Assembly (NCBI GenBank): GCA_910586215.1
Contig: CAJUGH010000023.1
Coordinates: 1-64,000 of the forward strand
DNA: 64,000 nucleotides
From: an uncultured Acetatifactor sp.
GTDB taxonomy: Bacteria > Bacillota > Clostridia > Lachnospirales > Lachnospiraceae
Direction: 5' to 3'
Numbering within the stretch: position 1 is the first letter of the stretch; each line of letters starts with the position of its first letter. The translations under genes were made by a program, and so were the position numbers. Below are positions 45,982-53,215 of the stretch, piece after piece. The notes beneath the pieces are model-generated. The model had not been told where the DNA came from, ran no database searches, and saw only the letters and a list, made by a program, of their open reading frames with translations.

Positions 45982-48810
45982 ATGTTCAGTGCAGCATATT
46001 GCTGGGAAATCCAGGGCTATTTTGAGGACCGGATGACACTTCTGCAGGACAGGGGGATCCAGTTGCGGGAGACGGGAGGGATGCTTTCCGGGGAGGGATC
46101 CACCGGGAAGCCATTTGCAGGAAGGACAGCTTCGGAGGCTCTGGAAAGGCCATTAACAGGGAAGGCACCCCTGGATAAGACAGTTCCAGGGAATGGAAGG
46201 GAATTGTATGCATGGGAGGTGGCGTTGCTTGGGCAGAAACTGGAAGAAATCAGGGAGACTCTGGGGCAGTGTACCCAGGAGGAAAGGGAAGCCCTGTGGT
46301 TCCTGTACAGTGCCAGCCCCTTAAGTGATATGCTGGACTATCCGGCGGCTCTGTTCTTAGCCTATGCAAGGCATGGGGTATTTTTGTGGAACCAGGGGCC
46401 ATATGCCGGGAAGGTGCCGGAGAAGCTGTTTGCAAATTATGTGCTGCACCACCGGGTACACAATGAGGATGTGGCAGATACCCGGAGATTTTTCTACGAT
46501 ATGTTGTATCAGCGCACGGCAGGCAAGGACATGTATGATGCGGTGCTGGAAGCCAACTGCTGGTGTGGGGAGCAGGTCACATACCAGAGTACCTACCTAA
46601 GAACCCAGAATCCCCTGACCATGTATGGGACAGGAGCCGGACGGTGTGGCGAGGGGGCACCTTTTGCAGTGACAGCCCTGCGCAGCATAGGGATTCCCGC
46701 CAGGGAGGTATATGCTCCCTGGTGGGCACACTGTGATGATAACCATGCCTGGATAGAAGCATGGTGTGATGGAAAGTGGTATTTTACAGGAGGAGGGGAA
46801 CCGGAGGAGCGGCTGGATGAGGGCTGGTTCGTGGGTCCCTGTTCCCGGGCCATGCTCATCTCTTCCAGATGGTTCGGGAAGGATACCCCCCTGGAGCCTG
46901 TGGTAGGACATGGTGACCTGTCTGTGGGGTTGAACCATCTGGACAGGTATGCGCCCACCACGACTTTGACTGTGAAGGTGGAAGACGGGCAGGGAAGGGC
47001 TGTCCCCGGGGCCAGGGTGGAGTTCTGTCTGCCCAATTACGGCAGGATCAATGCCATGGCTACCCGGATGACAGGGGCAGATCCCGGTGAAGAGGACTAT
47101 GGTATGGCCAGGCTGGATACCGGGTATGGGAGCCTGCTGGTATGCGCTTCCTGGGAGGACTGTTATGGGGAGGTCCTGGTAGATCTGTCAGAGGCAGGAG
47201 AGGGTATGACATGCTGCGTTGTCCTGGGAAAAAGCCTGCCCTGCCTGGGACAATGGCGCAATCTCCAGTTTGTGGTGCCCAGGGAAGCTGTGCGGGATGA
47301 GACCAGGACCGGGGAGCAGGCGGCCAGGCAGGAGGCCCGTGCAGAACACGCGGCCAGGTGCCGGCAGAAGCGGATGGACGGTTTTTACCAGGAACCTCTG
47401 GCGAAACGGGTCCTGGCCCGGTTTACCGGGGAAGATAGGGAGAAGATCCAGGAGATCTTAAAACAGGCCAAGGGCAATATGGCGGAGATCGTCCGGTTTC
47501 TGGAGTGGGATTTCGCCGGGCAGACCATGGCCCTGGAGCAGCAGTACGGCAGGGAAAGGTGGAAACGCAAGGCCCTGGAAGTGCTTACGCCCAATGAGTA
47601 CTGGGATATAAAGGCTGAGGTCTTAGTGGACAGCAGTATCTGTGCAGCACCTTATGCAGGCAGTGTGCCACAGGAGGTGTTCTTCCAGGATCTTCTGAAT
47701 CCCTGTACAGGATTTGAACGGGCCAGGGCGCACAGACGGGCATTATCAGACTGCCTGGAGCAGGGGACAAAAGAGGAGATCCGGCGGGATCCCAGGTCTG
47801 TGGCAGGAATCCTGCAGGATCTGGTGAAGACATATCCCCAGGAAGAGTATGCCAACCTGGTCATTTCGCCCATGGGTTGTCTCACAGGTGGAATAGGAAG
47901 CGAATTGTCCGGGAAGGTGTTGTGTGTCAATTTGCTTCGGGCCTTAGGAATCCCGGCCAGGATCGGCAGGATGGACCGGACACTGGAGTATTATGCGTCT
48001 GGTAGGTTTGTACCTCTGGTTCAGACAGACCAGACAGGAAAAACAGGCATGGTGATCCTGAAAAACGGGGAAAATATAAAGGTGCAGGACTGGAGGCACT
48101 ATTCCCTGTCCCGGTATGAGAAAGGACATTTTGTGCCGCTGTTTTTGGGGGCCAGGAATCCCGGCAGCAGGGGCAGCCGGCAGGAAGAGGGCCGGGACGC
48201 CTGGGAGGGCGGGCTGGAGCTTAACCTGGAGGAGGGCATCTATCGCATTGTCACAACAAACCGTCTGTTAAATGGCGGCCAGTTTGTGAGGCTGTATGAT
48301 TTTGCCCTGGAGGCCGGGGAGAGGAAGGAGATCGTACTCTCCCTGCAGGAGGCTTCTGTGGAGGAGATGCTGGAACGGATGCCGGTGGATGATATTGCCC
48401 TTCAGACCCATAAGGGAGAGCAGATGTCCCTGTCCTCCCTGGCCGGAAAAGGGCGGGCACTGTTTCTGTGGCTGGATCTGACCAGGGAGCCATCGGAGCA
48501 TATCCTGAATGAATTGTACGAGAAAAGGGAGGCGTACAGGGAGATTCTGGCTCCGGTTCATTTTGTGGTGCGCAGGGGGGCAAAATACAGGGAAGATCCC
48601 ACCCTGGCACGGACCTGTGAGGCCCTGCCTGGGGCCAGGGTGCTGTTAGATGATTTTGGGGAAACGTATAGGCAGTTTTCCCGCCAGGTGGGAAGGAATC
48701 CAGGGAAGCTGCCCCTGGCAGCAGTCCTGGATGGCGGAAGGGTGTGTGTCTACTCGGATGCAGGCTACAATGTGGGCATGGCAGACACTCTGCTGCATAT
48801 GTTGCTGTAA
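45982..48810 (+). CDS. Large transglutaminase-fold protein (paralogue 2)
   Basis: A 942-residue paralogue of the protein at 18802, sharing all its domains: transglutaminase core with C222 in GRCGEG, H255 in DDNHAWIEAW and an acidic residue in GGGEPEE; an Ig-like domain (about 325-400); a diverged second transglutaminase segment near 630 (VLCVNLLRALGIPARI); and a thioredoxin-like end (KLPLAAVL, YSDAGYNVG). An extra 30 low-complexity residues lie near 35-70. No signal peptide. Its ribosome site GGAGG overlaps the end of the sialidase gene. The last codons (Leu-Leu-stop) are the first bases of a hairpin repeat. Pairing with GH130 and sialidase supports a step in N-glycan or glycopeptide breakdown; the reaction is unproven. 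Confidence 0.75.
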   Translation: MFSAAYCWEIQGYFEDRMTLLQDRGIQLRETGGMLSGEGSTGKPFAGRTASEALERPLTGKAPLDKTVPGNGRELYAWEVALLGQKLEEIRETLGQCTQEEREALWFLYSASPLSDMLDYPAALFLAYARHGVFLWNQGPYAGKVPEKLFANYVLHHRVHNEDVADTRRFFYDMLYQRTAGKDMYDAVLEANCWCGEQVTYQSTYLRTQNPLTMYGTGAGRCGEGAPFAVTALRSIGIPAREVYAPWWAHCDDNHAWIEAWCDGKWYFTGGGEPEERLDEGWFVGPCSRAMLISSRWFGKDTPLEPVVGHGDLSVGLNHLDRYAPTTTLTVKVEDGQGRAVPGARVEFCLPNYGRINAMATRMTGADPGEEDYGMARLDTGYGSLLVCASWEDCYGEVLVDLSEAGEGMTCCVVLGKSLPCLGQWRNLQFVVPREAVRDETRTGEQAARQEARAEHAARCRQKRMDGFYQEPLAKRVLARFTGEDREKIQEILKQAKGNMAEIVRFLEWDFAGQTMALEQQYGRERWKRKALEVLTPNEYWDIKAEVLVDSSICAAPYAGSVPQEVFFQDLLNPCTGFERARAHRRALSDCLEQGTKEEIRRDPRSVAGILQDLVKTYPQEEYANLVISPMGCLTGGIGSELSGKVLCVNLLRALGIPARIGRMDRTLEYYASGRFVPLVQTDQTGKTGMVILKNGENIKVQDWRHYSLSRYEKGHFVPLFLGARNPGSRGSRQEEGRDAWEGGLELNLEEGIYRIVTTNRLLNGGQFVRLYDFALEAGERKEIVLSLQEASVEEMLERMPVDDIALQTHKGEQMSLSSLAGKGRALFLWLDLTREPSEHILNELYEKREAYREILAPVHFVVRRGAKYREDPTLARTCEALPGARVLLDDFGETYRQFSRQVGRNPGKLPLAAVLDGGRVCVYSDAGYNVGMADTLLHMLL

Positions 48811-48827
48811 ACGGAGTGAGTAGTAAC
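48801..48827 (+). repeat. Intergenic hairpin repeat overlapping a stop codon
   Basis: Arms GTTGCTGT and TAGTAAC. The TTG CTG TAA at its left end are the last codons of the transglutaminase-fold gene, so the repeat forms the gene's 3' end. Confidence 0.75.
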
Positions 48828-48965
48828 GGTTTTCGTTTCTGCGGGAAAGCGCATGCCACGTTTTCCTTTGCAGGATAGGGGAGGCAGACAGGTGGTCTGG
48901 AAGGAGGGGCTTAGGGGAGGAGGTCCTCTGGCAGGAAACGGACAGGAAGAAAGGGGAGACAGGAT

Positions 48966-50285
48966 ATGAAGGAGCGGGAAGCCAGGGAATTTCTTGCCCA
49001 GGCGGGAAACTATGGGATCGTACCGGGACTTGAGACAATGGGGGAATTGTGCAGGCGGCTGGGAAACCCACAGGAAAAGCTGCAGTTCGTACACATAGCG
49101 GGCACCAACGGGAAAGGCTCTGTGTCGGCTTATATTGCCACGGTACTGCAGGAGGCCGGATACCGGGTAGGAAGGTATTTTTCCCCGGCTGTCTTCCAGT
49201 ACCGGGAAATCATCCAGGTAAATGGCAGGTGCATTCCTGTAAAGACATTGTGCAGGGGGCTGGAACAGATCCAGGAGATATGCGGACAGATGACGGGGGA
49301 GGGGCATGCCCACCCCACAGCCTTTGAGATTGAGACAGCGCTGGGATTTCTCTACTTCCGGGAGAAGCAGTGTGACATTGTGGTGCTGGAGACAGGTATG
49401 GGGGGACTACTGGATGCCACCAATATTGTAGAAAACACAGTGCTGGCAGTCCTCACTTCCATTAGCATGGACCATATGAAATTCCTGGGGAAGACCCTGG
49501 GGGAGATCGCAGCCCAGAAAGCGGGCATCCTAAAAGCCACAAGGCCTGTGGTCTGCGGGGAACAGCAGGAAGAGGCCATGGAGGTGATCCAGGCAGAAGC
49601 AGCACGGCTTGCCTGTCCCCTTGTTCTGGCAGGACGGGGGATGGTTTCCCATGTGCAGTATGGGCTGAAGCGGCAGCATTTTGATTATGGTATCTTAAGG
49701 GGTCTGGAGATTACCCTGGCGGGATCCTGCCAGATTGAAAATGCTGCTTTGGCAGTGGGAACCATACTGGAACTGGGAAAACAGGGATATGTCATCCCTG
49801 AGGAGGCGCTGCGGAAAGGCCTGTGCGAGACTGTCTGGAGGGGACGTTTTACCATACTTGGAGAGAGGCCGTATTTTGTCGCAGACGGGGCCCACAATGC
49901 AGACGCGGCAAAAAGACTTGCGGAATCTATCACTTTTTATTTTACAAATAAGAGAATTGTCTATATAATAGGGGTGTTACGGGACAAGGCATATGAGGAA
50001 ATCCTGTCTGCCACCCATTTCCTGGCAGACCAGATCATTACAGTGACCCCGCCGGGGAACACAAGAGCGCTTTCCGCCTATGAACTGGCTGGGGAAGTGG
50101 CCAGGATCCATCCCCGTGTGACTGCTGCGGACAGCCTGGAGGAAGCGGTGGAGATGGCCTACCTGCTGACAGGAAAGGAGGATGTGATCGTGGCATTCGG
50201 TTCCCTGTCCTATCTGGGCAGGCTGTCAGAGATTGTGTCCCAGAGAGGGGAGCGCAGTAAGGGCAGTGGTGCCGGGAAAAATTGA
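48966..50285 (+). CDS. folC: Folylpolyglutamate/dihydrofolate synthase FolC
   Basis: A 439-residue Mur-ligase-type enzyme that adds glutamate to dihydropteroate or folates with ATP. The P-loop HIAGTNGKGS lies at about 43-52, followed by YFSPAVFQYRE, LETGMGGLLDATN, and the C-terminal WRGRFTILGERPYFVADGAHN. It is the first gene of a folate group. The ATG follows GGGGAGACAGG. The gene starts 155 bp after the glycan region; a hairpin repeat lies between, and no terminator was clear. Confidence 0.93.
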   Translation: MKEREAREFLAQAGNYGIVPGLETMGELCRRLGNPQEKLQFVHIAGTNGKGSVSAYIATVLQEAGYRVGRYFSPAVFQYREIIQVNGRCIPVKTLCRGLEQIQEICGQMTGEGHAHPTAFEIETALGFLYFREKQCDIVVLETGMGGLLDATNIVENTVLAVLTSISMDHMKFLGKTLGEIAAQKAGILKATRPVVCGEQQEEAMEVIQAEAARLACPLVLAGRGMVSHVQYGLKRQHFDYGILRGLEITLAGSCQIENAALAVGTILELGKQGYVIPEEALRKGLCETVWRGRFTILGERPYFVADGAHNADAAKRLAESITFYFTNKRIVYIIGVLRDKAYEEILSATHFLADQIITVTPPGNTRALSAYELAGEVARIHPRVTAADSLEEAVEMAYLLTGKEDVIVAFGSLSYLGRLSEIVSQRGERSKGSGAGKN

Positions 50286-50389
50286 GTTACGGTTCTTTTC
50301 GTGACCAGGACACGGTCTATAAGCTTTTTCGGGCTTTACAAAAGCCCTGGCTCCATTGGATTGGCAGAGGTCCGCGGGGAGGGTATGAG

Positions 50390-50409
50390 TTTGAAAATAA
50401 ATTTTCAAA
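50390..50409. promoter_or_regulatory. AT-rich palindrome upstream of folE
   Basis: TTTGAAAAT and ATTTTCAAA around AA, a near-perfect 20-bp palindrome, 42 bp before the folE start. It looks like an operator for a dimeric regulator; the regulator is unknown. Confidence 0.45.
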
Positions 50410-50422
50410 TATTGATTGGTAT

Positions 50423-50438
50423 GCGCACTGAAGTGCGC
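50423..50438. promoter_or_regulatory. GC-rich palindrome just before folE
   Basis: GCGCACT and AGTGCGC around GA, ending 13 bases before the folE ATG. Either a second operator or an RNA hairpin that could restrict the ribosome site. Confidence 0.4.
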
Positions 50439-50451
50439 TAGGGGTATAAGT

Positions 50452-51012
50452 ATGATAGACCAAGAGAAAATCAAAGAGGCAGTTACACTTCTGCTGGAGG
50501 GAATCGGGGAAGATCCCGGCAGGGAAGGACTGAAAGACACCCCGGACAGGATTGCCAGGATGTATACGGAACTTTTTGCCGGCATGGGGCAGAATGCGGG
50601 GGAGCATCTGGGGAAAGTATTCCAGGTGGAGAATGGTGGAATCGTGCTGGAGAAAGATATTGTGTTCTACTCTATGTGTGAACACCATATGCTGCCCTTC
50701 TATGGCAAAGTCCATGTGGCATATATCCCGGAAGGCAGGGTGGTGGGCCTGAGTAAGCTGGCCAGGACGGTGGAAGTATATGCCAGGCGACTGCAGATCC
50801 AGGAGCGTATGACGGGCCAGATTGCGGATGCAGTGATGAAGGAACTGTCTCCCAGGGGGGTTATGGTGGTGGTGGAAGCTGAGCATATGTGCATGACCAT
50901 GCGGGGAATTAAGAAACCGGGCAGCCAGACGGTGAGTATTGCCACCAGAGGGGCATTCGAGGAGGATGCCAGGCTCCAGGACCAGTTCTTCCGCTTATTG
51001 GGAGAAGCATGA
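50452..51012 (+). CDS. folE: GTP cyclohydrolase I (FolE)
   Basis: A 186-residue type I GTP cyclohydrolase, the first step of folate synthesis (GTP to dihydroneopterin triphosphate). Zinc ligands fit C76 and H79 in SMCEHHMLPF and C147 in AEHMCMTMRG; the GLSKLARTVEVYARRLQIQE stretch and SIATRG end are conserved. The start MIDQEKI is the normal N-terminus; a start 12 codons upstream lies in a palindrome. It follows folC by 166 bp. Confidence 0.95.
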   Translation: MIDQEKIKEAVTLLLEGIGEDPGREGLKDTPDRIARMYTELFAGMGQNAGEHLGKVFQVENGGIVLEKDIVFYSMCEHHMLPFYGKVHVAYIPEGRVVGLSKLARTVEVYARRLQIQERMTGQIADAVMKELSPRGVMVVVEAEHMCMTMRGIKKPGSQTVSIATRGAFEEDARLQDQFFRLLGEA

Positions 51013-51035
51013 GCAGAAGGTGACACTGCGTCCCG

Positions 51036-51083
51036 GCTGCTGTGAACGGAGTGAACGATAAGTTACTGTTCACTCGCAGTAAC
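51036..51083 (+). repeat. Double hairpin repeat between folE and the HD gene
   Basis: A full copy in transcript orientation (51036-51062, GCTGCTGTGAACGGAGTGAAC with a diverged end) adjoins a short inverted form (51062-51083) whose ends GTTACTG and CAGTAAC are perfectly complementary. Confidence 0.7.
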
Positions 51084-51142
51084 AACAATAATAGGCCGGG
51101 GGAAAGGAACAGGAAGGCCATGACCGGGAGGGAAGGGCACAG

Positions 51143-51625
51143 ATGGATAGGATAGACAGGATCATGGGACACCCGGTTTTTGTGGAAAATCTGCAGAAAA
51201 ACAAGGCGGCAGAAACAGGAAGGGATTTCTGCCGCCATGATATGGTTCATTTCCTGGACGTGGCCAGGATCGGGACAATCATCAGCCTGGAGAGGGGCAT
51301 TCCCATTGACAGGGAACTGATCTATGGCGCAGCCCTGCTCCATGACATAGGAAAGCATAGGCAGTATGAGGAAGGGATACCCCATGAACAGGCCAGCGCC
51401 AGCATTGCTGCCGGGATCCTGGCAGACTGCGGGTTCACAAGGCAGGAGATGGAGATGGTCACAAAGGCTATAGAAGCCCACAGGGATGCTTCCGTGGCTG
51501 GGGAGAAGAGTCTGAAAGGAATCCTGTATCTGGCAGACAAGGCCAGCAGGCCTTGCTTCTCCTGTGAGGCAGAACCGGAATGTAACTGGAAAGGAGACAA
51601 AAAGAATCTGAAGGTAAGATATTGA
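51143..51625 (+). CDS. HD-domain hydrolase in the folate group
   Basis: A 160-residue HD-superfamily protein: an early His in CRHDMVHFLDVARIG, the HD pair in LLHDIGKHRQYEEG, and a later IEAHRDA, consistent with metal-dependent phosphohydrolases. It ends with a small Cys-containing tail (RPCFSCEAEPEC). It is read just after folE. The folate route needs removal of the triphosphate from dihydroneopterin triphosphate, and no Nudix or other phosphatase gene is seen here, so this protein is a candidate. Nucleotide phosphohydrolases of unrelated role are equally possible from sequence. The ATG is preceded by GGGAGGGAAGGG. Confidence 0.75.
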   Translation: MDRIDRIMGHPVFVENLQKNKAAETGRDFCRHDMVHFLDVARIGTIISLERGIPIDRELIYGAALLHDIGKHRQYEEGIPHEQASASIAAGILADCGFTRQEMEMVTKAIEAHRDASVAGEKSLKGILYLADKASRPCFSCEAEPECNWKGDKKNLKVRY

Positions 51626-51645
51626 GGAATGGACAGGAGAACAGA

Positions 51646-52086
51646 TTACTTTTTGTCACCTGTAGGGACAGAGGCTTGTGATAACTGCATCAGCCTGGCC
51701 CGCAGGGCAGCGTTTTCCGCTTTGGCGCTGTCGAGCTGGTTCTTGGTGCTGTGGAGTTGGTTCTTGGTGCTGTCAAGCTGGTTCTTGGCGCTGTCAAGCT
51801 GGTTCTTGGTGCTGTCGAGCTGGTTCTTGGCGCTGTGGAGTTGGTTCTTGGTGCTGTCAAGCTGGTTCTTGGCGCTGTCAAGCTGGTTCTTGGTGCTGTC
51901 GAGCTGGTTCTTGGCGCTGTCAAGCTGGTTCTGGACAGAATCAAGTGTGTTCTGCTTGCTTTCGAGCCGGGCTTGAAGATCATTTGTCTGATCCTCCAAT
52001 GTTCTGGCACGGGATTCCAGTTCATGAATCTTTGTGTAAAATTTCCGGTATTTGACACTTGGCAGTGTGATTAGGGGTTTTGTCAT
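51646..52086 (-). CDS. Possible internally started C-terminal product of the Rpn-like gene
   Basis: In-frame ATG (codon 254 of the full gene) with AAGGAAGG at 52095-52102 on the template strand, spaced eight bases. The product would be 146 residues (start MTKPLITL), holding only the helical region and the heptad coiled coil, without nuclease residues. Rpn proteins in other bacteria are known to have such an intragenic antitoxin. That it is used here is inference. Confidence 0.45.
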   Translation of the reverse strand: MTKPLITLPSVKYRKFYTKIHELESRARTLEDQTNDLQARLESKQNTLDSVQNQLDSAKNQLDSTKNQLDSAKNQLDSTKNQLHSAKNQLDSTKNQLDSAKNQLDSTKNQLHSTKNQLDSAKAENAALRARLMQLSQASVPTGDKK

Positions 52087-52845
52087 ATGAAGCACCTTCC
52101 TTCTGAAATCCGGATACTGGGCGAATACTCTGCCTGCCGCTGCCTGGAAGAGTCTGGCATAGTCCTCTGCCTGTTGTGGTGAGATATATCCGTCCTTACA
52201 TTCTGTTTCTAACAATAGTATAACTTCTTTTACAAAATCTGTCAATTCCTTTTCCGTTAAGGGATGTTTGTTTTTTAGTCTAGGCCGGAGGCGGAGCAGC
52301 AAGTACGGGATGAACAGATCCAGGTGTTTTTCCAGGATGGCCGAAAGGGAATATGACTGGATACGCACAGTGGGAACCTGGTAGAGATGATTACTTCCAT
52401 CCTGGAAGACAATGCGGCACTGCAGATGATCGGGCACAGCCAGGTTTTTTTCCGGATAGATCACTGCTGACCTGGGAAAATGCAGTACGGTCTCATTGGA
52501 ATCCTGGTTTCTGGAAGCACTGTGCTGTGTGGCGAAATGCAGATCATAGACAACCATGCGGATTGCCATGTTGCCGTCGTTGTGCATCTGGCATTCCAGG
52601 TGGTAATAATCTGTCCCATTTACCAACAATGCAATGTCGGAGAACCGGGAACCAGGGGGTGCTCCAGGATCCTCCAGAAAGGTGGACTGCTCTGTGGCGA
52701 GCAGCATAATGGAGGCGTCAGGGGGATATTCCTTTCCAAAGACCTCTTTGAATAAGGGAAAAAGCTGTTCTGGCATGGAATCCACAATGGCTTTGAGGAT
52801 TTCATCCCAAAGCATGGCATCATCCATGTGAAATGTTGAGGGCAT
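51646..52845 (-). CDS. Rpn-like PD-(D/E)XK nuclease with repeat coiled-coil tail
   Basis: A 399-residue protein on the strand opposite to the folate genes. The N-terminal half fits the Rpn/transposase-31 type of PD-(D/E)XK nuclease: FSDIALLV supplies the Asp, HLECQMHNDG the ExQ pair, then AIRMVVYDL. A helical middle region (FIPYLLLRLRP, LTDFVKEVILLLE) precedes a C-terminal coiled coil with ten near-identical heptads (NQLDSxK or NQLHSxK). The start MPSTFH follows GGAGTGACC; upstream in-frame codons look non-coding. Inside the gene an ATG at 52086 has an excellent ribosome site (AAGGAAGG, eight bases away) and would yield a separate 146-residue C-terminal protein. It has its own promoter and interrupts the folate group. 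Confidence 0.75.
   Translation of the reverse strand: MPSTFHMDDAMLWDEILKAIVDSMPEQLFPLFKEVFGKEYPPDASIMLLATEQSTFLEDPGAPPGSRFSDIALLVNGTDYYHLECQMHNDGNMAIRMVVYDLHFATQHSASRNQDSNETVLHFPRSAVIYPEKNLAVPDHLQCRIVFQDGSNHLYQVPTVRIQSYSLSAILEKHLDLFIPYLLLRLRPRLKNKHPLTEKELTDFVKEVILLLETECKDGYISPQQAEDYARLFQAAAGRVFAQYPDFRRKVLHMTKPLITLPSVKYRKFYTKIHELESRARTLEDQTNDLQARLESKQNTLDSVQNQLDSAKNQLDSTKNQLDSAKNQLDSTKNQLHSAKNQLDSTKNQLDSAKNQLDSTKNQLHSTKNQLDSAKAENAALRARLMQLSQASVPTGDKK
51721..51930 (-). repeat. 21-bp tandem repeats (ten heptads) in the Rpn-like gene
   Basis: Ten 21-bp units, each coding N-Q-L-D/H-S-A/T-K, with a degenerate unit (NTLDSVQ) before them. Units alternate in their variable base, forming a higher-order pattern. 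Copy number is likely variable between strains. Confidence 0.9.
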
Positions 52846-52906
52846 CTGGTCACTCCTTTCTAAACCCCTATGTAACGGGTTGTACCACCATACATGATAA
52901 TCCGGG

Positions 52907-52935
52907 AGTTTAGCAGATGCACACAACATAAGCAA
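52907..52935 (-). promoter_or_regulatory. Promoter of the Rpn-like gene
   Basis: On the minus strand TTGCTT, 17-bp spacer, TAAACT with an extended TG; transcription would start near 52900, about 55 bases before the ATG. Confidence 0.55.
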
Positions 52936-53106
52936 AAGAAACGCATGTTGACACACAGCATTCCCGGAATTTTACCATTTGGGTTTGCTTTCCCGGTTCT
53001 CTGTGGAAAGCAGATAAAGGGATTTGGTGAGAACATAGAATCACAAAACGGGCAGATGAAACAGATAAGTAGACAATCTCTTTGTTGTGCCCATGATGTC
53101 AGTACA

Positions 53107-53162
53107 TACTTTTCACGGCATTGCCGTTCAAGGCATTAGGATGCATTACCTTGTGAAAAGTA
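53107..53162 (+). repeat. Long variant of the intergenic hairpin repeat
   Basis: Perfect 10-bp ends TACTTTTCAC and GTGAAAAGTA enclose 36 bases with inner GGCATTGCC. The arms carry the same kind of paired change as the copy at 6692. Confidence 0.6.
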
Positions 53163-53215
53163 ATTATCAGTATACATATACCATGAAAGAAAGTCAAGGG
53201 GCGGGAGGTATCTTT

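Larger units (their letters stand above)
52846..53215. other. Spacer between the Rpn-like gene and folP
   Basis: 370 bp without a convincing gene. It holds the promoter of the Rpn-like gene (52907-52935, minus) and a 56-bp long-variant hairpin repeat (53107-53162). No clear promoter for folP was found. Confidence 0.55.

Noticed and set aside
50286..50451. THF riboswitch before folE
   Set aside because: The region has two palindromes but not the conserved THF aptamer segments.
51721..51930. CRISPR-like regular repeats
   Set aside because: The repeats are contiguous 21-bp coding units with no unique spacers and no cas genes.
51751..52074. Plus-strand frame coding a striking repeated Leu-Val-Leu-Gly-Ala-Val protein
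   Set aside because: It is the antisense reading of the 21-bp heptad repeats of the Rpn-like gene. It has no ribosome site, and period 21 keeps all frames open.
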